DNA of 64,000 nt from Salsuginibacillus halophilus (GTDB taxonomy: Bacteria > Bacillota > Bacilli > Bacillales > Marinococcaceae), in assembly GCF_003014715.1 (NCBI RefSeq), contig NZ_PYAV01000004.1, forward strand, positions 124,001 to 188,000, given 5' to 3'. The notes beneath the pieces were generated by a model. The model ran no database searches and had not been told where the DNA came from. It worked only from the letters and a program-made list of their open reading frames with translations. This document shows positions 25,955 through 32,924 of this stretch, piece by piece; the stretch's first letter is position 1; every line of letters starts with the position of its first letter. The position numbers were made by a program, and so were the translations under genes.

Positions 25955-25989
25955 TACACGCTGAAGGAGCTTGTTCAAAAGGTTTATAA

Positions 25990-26240
25990 ACACTCGATTT
26001 AAGAAAAAGGCACAGGAAATATACGATACTCCTGCAGGAGTCGGGCAGCTGAAGATCACGCAAATAAGCGGTTTTTTCACGCGCAAGCTGATGCTGATAC
26101 GTTATCCGGCGTTAAAGCACACACGACGAAATCAAGCGTGAGCGCAGGTTAAGTCGATGTCGCGCTTGTGTAGTTGGTGAAAGTGAGCATATTTCCGACT
26201 TCTGTCATTTGAATTATATCTTACGGAACAAGTACCTTTT
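25990..26240 (-). repeat. second repeat module (also in copy H), reverse orientation
   Basis: The reverse complement of about 26080-26235 matches 16152-16300: both contain GTAAGATATRATT, GGAAATATRCTCACTTTCACC and CGCTTGATKTCGTCGTG. An adjoining part (26010-26090) includes CTCCTGCAGGAGTCGGGCAG. A sub-segment (CGATGTCGCGCTTGTG) is shared with the ~80-bp insert in the R module of copies A, B, D and E, linking the two repeat types. The stretch 26240-26390 is AT-rich with one GCGCAG/CTGCGC hairpin and shows no gene. Confidence 0.7.
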
Positions 26241-26395
26241 TTATAAAATTTATTTCTTTTTTAATCTGCTTGCCACATTGACAACGCGCTCGCGGCGCAG
26301 AAACATTTGCTGCGCTGCCTTTTTGTGTGCGCTAAAACCACCTATAAAATGACAAACATTACGAAATTAGTGTAGGCACTTTCTTTTTGCCGTGG

Positions 26396-26426
26396 TAGAG
26401 TAATAGATAAACTATCTATTACTCTA
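26396..26426 (+). promoter_or_regulatory. 14-bp perfect dyad before the SLH-phosphodiester glycosidase gene
   Basis: TAGAGTAATAGATA (26396-26409) and TATCTATTACTCTA (26413-26426) are exact inverted repeats separated by AAC. The dyad ends nine bases before the ribosome site (AAAGGAG) and 25 bases before the start codon. It could be an operator or a 5' stem-loop that protects the mRNA. It has no T-tract and so is not a terminator. Confidence 0.75.
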
Positions 26427-26451
26427 TTACTTTTAAAGGAGCGTACAACCT

Positions 26452-28749
26452 ATGAAACGTGACTTTGTAAAATACGCAGTGCTCGGGGCTGTGACAGCAG
26501 CGGCTTCAAGCTTAAGCACTGCATCGGTTTTTAGTGCAGATGCTGATCATTTCCCCTCAAGTGAAGGTGTTGATTTTTATAATGAAAGAGTAGGGGGAGA
26601 AACGCAAAGTCAGCGGGTGCAGATCGATTTAAATGAAGCTGACCTTGATGTACATATCCCTCAGCCGCTTGGAACATTGCAAACATTAACCTCACAAGCA
26701 GCGGCTTGGGAACACGGCAATAAATTTCCGGCAGCAGGGATTAATGCTTCCTTTACCAACCCGGATTCTTTAATTGTAAAAGATGAAGCTATTCACAACT
26801 TGAATTTAAGACTTCCGGAAAGTGATGAGAGCCCGTTGTTTCAATATCAAGCTTTTGGTATGACAACTGAAGGAGATCCGGTAATTGACAGCTACGATGC
26901 AGAAGTTGCCGTAGAGCATGAAGGTACAAGTTTTGATGTTGAGGGTGTAAACACTGGCCAGACAACAAATGCAGCGATCTTATTCACGGGCAACTACGGG
27001 GCGGCAGCAACGAATGAAAATGAGTATGCATATGAACTTGTGCTTAACAATTTTGAGAAGCCGACTGGCGCATTTGGTTTTAATGAAACAATGACAGGTA
27101 CGGTTGAGGAAATCCGTCCGTCTGGAGCCGCCTCGCCAGTCAATGATGAGCAGGCAGTACTCTCATTAAATGGCAGTGAGCTGCGCGAACAAGCAGAAAA
27201 TATTGATGCTGGTGATGAAATTACGCTTACTTCAAGCGTGAATGGTGCTTGGTCGGAGGCGGACTTTATGCTTGCCTCAGGGCCGCGTCTTGTATCAGAC
27301 GGTAATGTGGATATCAGCATGGACGAGTCTTTATCATTTGCGGAAACGCGCCACCCACGCTCGGTTGTAGGGTATAATGCTGAGCAAAATGAAGTGATGT
27401 TTACAATTTTTGATGGACGTCAGTCTGGTTACAGCAACGGGGCGACTTTACGCGAGGCAGCTGATTATATGATTGCAAACGGTGCAGATTATGCGCTAAA
27501 CCTTGACGGGGGTGGTTCAACAACACTTGCAGGAGCATTTGCAGGGGATCAAACCCCGGCTTTGCTTAACCGTCCATCTGGTGGTATTGAGCGCGGGGTA
27601 AGTGCGACTTTATGGGCGTTAACCAACAATGCACCAGCTCCGATTGATGAAGCATATGAGCCGATCACACAGTTCATTGGTGAGGATAAGTGGGACGTCT
27701 CGACGATCCGTGCGTCTGCATCTTACAATGAACGTTCTGTAGAAACGGACCGGGGCGGCACTGCCGCGGAGTTAAATTATGATTATACAACTGGAGATGG
27801 CGGTACTGCTGCTGTTTATTTGGATCGTAATCAAGAGCGGTTACTGCCGGGCTCAGCTGAAAAAATTGGCGCCTGGGTGCAAGGAGACGGACGTGAACAC
27901 TGGTTGCGTGGTGTTGTGACTGACCGTTTCGGAAGTAGTTACACCATCAATTTCACAGAAGAAGACGGGCTTCATTGGGACAATGAGTGGTATTATGTGA
28001 CAGCAGAATTACCTGAAGGATACGAAGGTAAGCTCGGACTTGAACGTATTTACACAGCCCAGCCGGACGAGGACAAGCAAGCAGAAGGTACAATTTTAAT
28101 TGACCAGCTCGATGTAGTGTATGATGCGTCATATCAACCTGCCCAACCGCCGGAACCTGTAACGCCAGAGCCGCCGGAAGAAGATGAAGATGAAGATTTA
28201 CCGACAGACCCGGCGCAGCCTGATGTGAGTTTTTCAGACATGGATGGTGAACACTGGGGGCATCAAAATGTCATTGAACTCGCTGAACGTGGAGTGATTC
28301 AGGGCTTTGAAGACGGAACATTTCGCCCTGATAATTCATTAACGCGCGGTGAAGCTGTTGTGATGCTTACCCGGGATTTGGATGTCAACGCAGACGCTTT
28401 TGAAGATACCGACTTTCCTGATGTTGCTGAAGACCGGTTTTATGCTGCAGCAGTAGCTGCCGGAAGTGAATTAGGCTGGGTAGAAGGAAGCAATGGTAAG
28501 TTCCGACCAAACGAATCGTTAAGCCGAGCTGAAATGGCAGCCATCTTGACGCGTGCTTATGAAATTGAAGCTGTTACAGGTGGAAACGCAGGCTTCCCGG
28601 ACGTACCTTCAGATCACTGGGCAGCAGGCGTTATAGAGACGATCCAGCACCAAGGGATTACAACAGGTGATGACAACGGGGAATATCGCCCAGAAGACGA
28701 TTTATCTCGTGCCGAATTTGCAACGTTCATTCAGCGTGTGAGCAACTAA
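26452..28749 (+). CDS. SLH-anchored phosphodiester glycosidase (NAGPA domain)
   Basis: 765 aa. Signal peptide (~1-28). Residues ~80-400 form a phosphodiester glycosidase (NAGPA, DUF2233) domain, with NASFTNPDS near the start, HPRSVVGYNAEQNEVMFTIFDGRQ and the signature ALNLDGGGSTTLA. Residues ~405-560 resemble a beta-sandwich carbohydrate-binding module. A Pro/Glu linker (PPEPVTPEPPEEDED) leads to three C-terminal SLH repeats (~595-765). NAGPA enzymes cleave GlcNAc-phosphodiesters, so a role in trimming a phosphodiester-linked wall polymer is a reasonable inference. AAAGGAG lies about 11 bases before the start. A perfect dyad lies upstream and repeat G downstream. Confidence 0.87.
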   Translation: MKRDFVKYAVLGAVTAAASSLSTASVFSADADHFPSSEGVDFYNERVGGETQSQRVQIDLNEADLDVHIPQPLGTLQTLTSQAAAWEHGNKFPAAGINASFTNPDSLIVKDEAIHNLNLRLPESDESPLFQYQAFGMTTEGDPVIDSYDAEVAVEHEGTSFDVEGVNTGQTTNAAILFTGNYGAAATNENEYAYELVLNNFEKPTGAFGFNETMTGTVEEIRPSGAASPVNDEQAVLSLNGSELREQAENIDAGDEITLTSSVNGAWSEADFMLASGPRLVSDGNVDISMDESLSFAETRHPRSVVGYNAEQNEVMFTIFDGRQSGYSNGATLREAADYMIANGADYALNLDGGGSTTLAGAFAGDQTPALLNRPSGGIERGVSATLWALTNNAPAPIDEAYEPITQFIGEDKWDVSTIRASASYNERSVETDRGGTAAELNYDYTTGDGGTAAVYLDRNQERLLPGSAEKIGAWVQGDGREHWLRGVVTDRFGSSYTINFTEEDGLHWDNEWYYVTAELPEGYEGKLGLERIYTAQPDEDKQAEGTILIDQLDVVYDASYQPAQPPEPVTPEPPEEDEDEDLPTDPAQPDVSFSDMDGEHWGHQNVIELAERGVIQGFEDGTFRPDNSLTRGEAVVMLTRDLDVNADAFEDTDFPDVAEDRFYAAAVAAGSELGWVEGSNGKFRPNESLSRAEMAAILTRAYEIEAVTGGNAGFPDVPSDHWAAGVIETIQHQGITTGDDNGEYRPEDDLSRAEFATFIQRVSN

Positions 28750-28780
28750 ATCATGAAAGATAACAACGTGCTGCGGTGTT

Positions 28781-29095
28781 ATTAAGCTATCGGCAAGGTA
28801 TAAAACCTAAGATTCACAGATGACTTACTGCCCGTAGTTCCGCGGGCCCCTTATTAAGAGGATAAAAACCGAATCATGAATGTAGTCTTCACTTCAGACG
28901 GACGCTTTCCCGAGGAATTGGCTTCAGCTAACGATTCATTCCCGCAAAAGATTCATAATTTTAGGTGTCAGGCACAAAAAAGGCGTGCCTGACACCTAGC
29001 CCAAGTATGAAATAAAGAGCGGCTGTTGAGCATCTGCGTAGACGCCACCAGGAACAGCGTCCGCCGAAAACCGATGTCAGCCTTTATATATTACA
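28781..29095 (+). repeat. mosaic intergenic repeat, copy G (short, with GGTGTCAGGCAC hairpin)
   Basis: The left part resembles copy C (GGTATAAAACCTAAGATTCAC, then the left half of module L, AGACGGACGCTTTCCCGAGG). It breaks after CTTCAGCTAACGATT and continues with the 14-bp hairpin TAGGTGTCAGGCAC (28962-28975) and GTGCCTGACACCTA (28985-28998). A much shortened R module follows (GCGTCCGCCGAAAACCGATGTCAGCC region). Confidence 0.8.
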
Positions 29096-29108
29096 AATTT
29101 GTTTCCAT

Positions 29109-29138
29109 GAAAAAAACGTCGTGCTTCGGCGTTTTTTT
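29109..29138. terminator. terminator-like hairpin
   Basis: GAAAAAAACG and CGTTTTTTTC flank a short stem around TGCTT. It can act in either direction. It lies after repeat G, downstream of the SLH-glycosidase gene. The rest of 29139-29484 is the leader of the amidase gene. It contains an extra AGGAGG (29325-29330) followed by a 4-codon frame, and two GGGCCGG-like motifs; no known riboswitch is recognised. Confidence 0.6.
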
Positions 29139-29484
29139 CATTTATCAAGTGTTTTTTAGCTTTTCATTTAAAATTCGGGTAACATTTTGTAACACACACT
29201 TAATGTTTAATCCGGGTCTCTACCGGTGAGTTTAAGTGTAATTTTTGGTAGAATGAAAAAGAATCTTCTAAAACAATGAAACAATTTCTCATATTCTTGA
29301 ATAAACTTGGTCGATATTAAGAAATAGGAGGGTCGCTGTGTTAAAGTGTTAACCGAGCGGGCCGGAGGGTTGTGCTTTACATAAAGGACAAGCGTAAAAG
29401 GGCCGGCATGCATTGAATTGGCGACGTCTTTACTTTACATCTACGAGAAACGTAAATTACGTATCATTCATAAGGAGGAGACTA

Positions 29485-31068
29485 ATGCGTTTTAGAAATT
29501 ACTCATTGATAGCCTTGGCAATTTTATTTGTTGCCTCCTTGATCGTTCATCCTTTGTACGCTCAAAGTGGTGGCACAAGCGGTACAGCAGATGTTTATGT
29601 AAATGGAGAAGAAATCACCATACCAGGTGGCGACCTGCCGTTTGACAATGACTCCATTCTTGTACCATTTCGTGCGATCAGTGAAACATTAGGTGTCCCG
29701 GTAAGCTATGACGGTGATACGCGGCAGGCTACAGCACACGATAATGGTACCGAGGCAGTCTTTAATATTGATACAGGGGCAACAACTGTTAACGGCCAAA
29801 GCCAGGATTTAGTTGCGCCACCGCAAAACATTAATAATCGTGTGTTTTTACCATTGCGATTTTTTGCAGAAACCTTTGATGCTGATGTGAGCTGGGATGC
29901 AGATTCCCGCACTGCAACAGTTGAGCGGGCGACAGAAGCGAGCAGTGAAGAACCGGTAGATGAAGAACCTGTAGGCGATGATTCGGAAAAAGAAGAAGTG
30001 AGAGGAACGTATACAGCTGAAGTAGCAGCCGAGAGCGGCCTTCACCACCGTTCTGAACGAAGTGCGGATTCCGAGTCACTTGGAGCTCTGCAAAACGGAG
30101 AGACGGTTGAAGTTCTCGGTGTCCAGGGCGGTTGGATAAGCACAAGTGTTAACGGTACAGAAGGTTGGATGAACGGTTATCATGTCGACATTCACGACGG
30201 AAATGAATCGGTGAAAATGCTTGGACATCCGGAAGTGAGCAACGGCTCCACAATTTACTGGCCGAAAGTTGGTGGAGCGACGGAGGTTGAAATCGACAAC
30301 CGCGGGCAGGATGTTTACCTCCGCACAACGGCCAATGATGTTGAAGACCTTGATGCTTCTGAAGTGGAAGGTCTCGCTTCTTCAGAAGTGATTCCGACAG
30401 AATCAGGTTACACGATTGCACTTGAGCTGCATGACGGCTATGAAATTACAGCAAGTGACGAAAACAGCTATACAGAGGTTCAAGTGCAGTCCGAGTCCGC
30501 CCAGGGTGGCAGCGGTCATCCAATCGAAGGAAAAACGATTGTTATTGATGCTGGTCACGGGGGACATGATGCAGGTGCAGAAGCTTATGGATTAAAAGAA
30601 AAGAACCTTGTTTTAAATATGGCTTGGAAAGTTGAAGAGTTGTTAGAAGATGAAGGTGTCGATGTTGTAATGACGCGCGACGGTGATTATTTCGTTGAGT
30701 TATCGGAACGTGTAAGTATTGCTGAATCAGTTGATGCAGACTCATTTATCAGCCTTCACGTTAATGCATTCAACGGTTCGGCACATGGGACAGAGACGTA
30801 TTGGCATGAGCGGTATGCTTCGCAGGATAGCAAAGAGCTTGCAGAACATATTCAGGAGAATTTAATTGAAATGCGTCGCACAATGGACCGTGGTGTGAAA
30901 CACGGAAACTTCCATGTGATCCGTGAAACGACAATGCCGAGTGTCCTTGCTGAAATTGCTTTTGTTGACAATTATGAAGATGCGCAGCGTCTAAACTCTT
31001 CTGAATTTAGACAGCAAGCCGCTGAAGCAATTGCAGAAGGTGCAAAAGATTATTACGAAGCTCAATAA
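29485..31068 (+). CDS. N-acetylmuramoyl-L-alanine amidase (Amidase_3) with SH3b and wall-binding-like domains
   Basis: 527 aa. Start ATG 29485 follows AAGGAGGAG. Signal peptide ending LYAQ (~27). Copper-amine-oxidase N1-like domain (~35-150: VPFRAISETLGVPVSYDGD and LPLRFFAETFDADVSWDAD), then an SH3b domain (~175-235: GLHHRSERSADSESLGAL, WISTSVNGTEGWMNGY). A C-terminal zinc amidase follows (~350-525): IDAGHGGHDAGA, the metal glutamate in EKNLVLNMAWKVEELL, SLHVNAF, and catalytic Glu in LAEIAFVDN. It cuts the bond between MurNAc and L-Ala. A strong terminator follows. Confidence 0.93.
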   Translation: MRFRNYSLIALAILFVASLIVHPLYAQSGGTSGTADVYVNGEEITIPGGDLPFDNDSILVPFRAISETLGVPVSYDGDTRQATAHDNGTEAVFNIDTGATTVNGQSQDLVAPPQNINNRVFLPLRFFAETFDADVSWDADSRTATVERATEASSEEPVDEEPVGDDSEKEEVRGTYTAEVAAESGLHHRSERSADSESLGALQNGETVEVLGVQGGWISTSVNGTEGWMNGYHVDIHDGNESVKMLGHPEVSNGSTIYWPKVGGATEVEIDNRGQDVYLRTTANDVEDLDASEVEGLASSEVIPTESGYTIALELHDGYEITASDENSYTEVQVQSESAQGGSGHPIEGKTIVIDAGHGGHDAGAEAYGLKEKNLVLNMAWKVEELLEDEGVDVVMTRDGDYFVELSERVSIAESVDADSFISLHVNAFNGSAHGTETYWHERYASQDSKELAEHIQENLIEMRRTMDRGVKHGNFHVIRETTMPSVLAEIAFVDNYEDAQRLNSSEFRQQAAEAIAEGAKDYYEAQ

Positions 31069-31069
31069 T

Positions 31070-31102
31070 AAAAGGCGGAGGCTTTAAGCTTCCGCCTTTT
31101 TT
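31070..31102 (+). terminator. amidase gene terminator
   Basis: AAAGGCGGA (31071-31079) pairs with TCCGCCTTT (31091-31099), followed by TTT. Directly downstream lies the decayed group II intron; class C introns characteristically insert just after such terminator hairpins. Confidence 0.92.
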
Positions 31103-31103
31103 G

Positions 31104-31360
31104 GGTTATATCGGAAGCATAGTGGCACTTTCTCCTTGGGGATTCGGTCAAAAAGCATGGGAGTGGGCATAGTCAAGAAAGGCTTAATGGCGAATTGCGA
31201 AAAGCAAAACCCTTGACGAAGCCTAATGGGCTTGCCAAGGGTTAATGAGCTTATGCACCGATATCATCAACATCGGTGGACGTAAATGAAACCGCCGTAT
31301 ACGGAACCGTACGTACGGTAGTGTGAGAGGTCGGGGGTTAGGCCCCCCCTCCTACTAGAT
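31104..31360 (+). pseudogene. decayed class C group II intron: reverse transcriptase C-terminus plus domains V and VI
   Basis: Frame 31152-31289 reads KAWEWA*SRKA*WRIAKSKTLDEA*, matching the C-terminal WANxRxxYWR pattern of group II intron reverse transcriptases, with stops at 31170, 31185 and 31224. Domain V follows at 31291-31322 (ACCGCCGTATACGG ... CCGTACGTACGGTAGT) with a CGC triad and the usual two-base bulge. A domain VI-like hairpin follows and an end CCTACTAGAT at 31360. The 5' end and most of the reverse transcriptase are missing, so this is a dead remnant. Its position right after a terminator fits class C target choice. Confidence 0.8.
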
Positions 31361-31953
31361 TCGACAGAGTAGAAAACCTAACATTAACTCACAACTTACT
31401 GTTCCAACCGCCGCGGGGTGCCCTATTAAGAGGCGAAGCCGGATCATGAACGTAACCTTCACTTTCAGATGGACGCTTTCCCGAGGGCTTGGCTTCAGCT
31501 AACTTGTTCGAATATAAACCATTCGAACAAGTGGATCTTCAGCCTGCGCTTAATCCTCTGGGAGTCGCCATCTTTCGTTTCGGTCACTTTTCAATTTATA
31601 GATGATCATCATGTCTAATGTATATGGTTCGTTTTGATCGCTCATGAAGCGTCATGATGAAATTGATTCATGTAGATGTTGCTTGATCAAAGTGACCTCT
31701 GCCATTCATGATCATCAAATGACGAAAGCCTGAGGAGCATCGGCGGCGACGCCACCAGGAACAGCACGAGCCGAAAATCCCGCAGGCAGTGACTTTCTGC
31801 CGAGGAAGTTGAGGCCGTGACGGGGGCTAAGAAGACACGGTGAGATCAAGCGTCAGCGTAGATCAAACCGATGTCGCACTTGTGCCCTCCGGGTGCAAGC
31901 GTCCGCCGAAAAGCGACGTCAGCCTCCGCTTTTCTTGGAAGTTCGTCTACACG
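31361..31953 (+). repeat. mosaic intergenic repeat, copy D
   Basis: About 590 bp, joined directly to the 3' end of the intron remnant. L hairpin outer arms are AGATGG (31467-31472) and CCATCT (31568-31573), a compensated C-G to T-A change relative to copies A-C. Inner arms are ACTTGTTCGAAT (31502-31513) and ATTCGAACAAGT (31521-31532). The R module contains the ~80-bp insert; the right end is AGTTCGTCTACACG. Confidence 0.9.
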
Positions 31954-31991
31954 CTGAGCTGCGATCCTACAAGATCGCAGCTCTTTGCTCG

Positions 31992-32924
31992 CTATTTTGA
32001 CTGAATGTTCGTTTTCGCCTGCTTGGGCGGCTGCGCCGTCCATGAGCTTAAGTCAATTTCATCTTTTAAAATTAAGTGAGATGGAAAAATAAATGTCCAC
32101 GGTTTGCTCGTATTGGCCTTCACTTTAAATTGTTCAAACTTAAAGCCGCCACGGGCAACAATCTCGTTACTTGCATCAATAATCTCAAGTGGAAACTCTT
32201 CAAGTGTGATATCTTTTTCACTGCCGTTACGAATCAACATCGTTACGTGCAGATCTCCGTTTTCTGTCCGCTTTGCTTTTAACCCCATAAAGTTAAATTC
32301 CCCTGCCTTTGGTGGATCCAGACGCTCCACCATATCTTCAAGCTGCTGGCGCGAAGAAGCGGCAAGTGAACTTTCCCAGCTTTCTTCAAGCTCTAGGCTG
32401 TGCCGGCGTGAAGATGGCTTCAATTGAAAAGCGAGTTTCCAGCCAGCTTCAGGAACTTCTTCACTAAACAATTCTTCCGGTTCAAAGGTGAACTGCCAAG
32501 GGCGGCTGCTTTCTGCTGGGATCTTACCAGCGTCTGACAGGTCAAAAGCTTTACGACCGAGCACTTCATCCTCTTCATTCAGCAAAACGAGATTCGTTTC
32601 TTTCAATTGAATGGCTTTACTTAAGCTGTTCCGAATAAATGCAGTGATTTGGTACGTGCCGTTTTCCGCTTGATTCAATTCAATTCCGGAAAGGGACAGC
32701 TGATTAGGTGCGAGCGGCGGGCATTCCATATTTAAAAACTGAAAAGCATACCAATCTTCGCTAGCAAGGTTCCACTCCGGGTGAACTGAAAGGACAGGAT
32801 GAACTTCCTGCTCTCTGCTATCTTCAGTCTCTTCTTCACCGAGAAGTTCCTTTGAAGATACTTGCGCTTCCTGCCCATCAAGGGTCGGCTGCTGCTTCGA
32901 TTTTTTCTTGAAAAAAGGTAACAT
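31992..32924 (-). CDS. slaP: accessory Sec system S-layer assembly protein (SlaP-like)
   Basis: 310 aa, no signal peptide, highly charged N-terminus (MLPFFKKKSKQQ). Contains two related ~110-residue units (about 90-175 and 205-295), each with a NG-x-Y/LxV-x-x-x-IRN strand (NGTYQITAFIRNSLSKAI; NGDLHVTMLIRNGSEKDI) and a following RPWQFTFEPEELF or KPWTFIFPSHLIL block. This duplicated domain marks the SecA2-linked S-layer assembly proteins of Bacillus, such as SlaP in B. anthracis. Its start overlaps the secA2 stop codon (TAATG), so the two are coupled. It should help SecA2 export SLH-type proteins. Confidence 0.85.
   Translation of the reverse strand: MLPFFKKKSKQQPTLDGQEAQVSSKELLGEEETEDSREQEVHPVLSVHPEWNLASEDWYAFQFLNMECPPLAPNQLSLSGIELNQAENGTYQITAFIRNSLSKAIQLKETNLVLLNEEDEVLGRKAFDLSDAGKIPAESSRPWQFTFEPEELFSEEVPEAGWKLAFQLKPSSRRHSLELEESWESSLAASSRQQLEDMVERLDPPKAGEFNFMGLKAKRTENGDLHVTMLIRNGSEKDITLEEFPLEIIDASNEIVARGGFKFEQFKVKANTSKPWTFIFPSHLILKDEIDLSSWTAQPPKQAKTNIQSK

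Noticed and set aside
29320-29484. Riboswitch in the amidase leader
   Set aside because: There is an extra AGGAGG and some GC-rich pairs, but no match to a known riboswitch core could be recognised.
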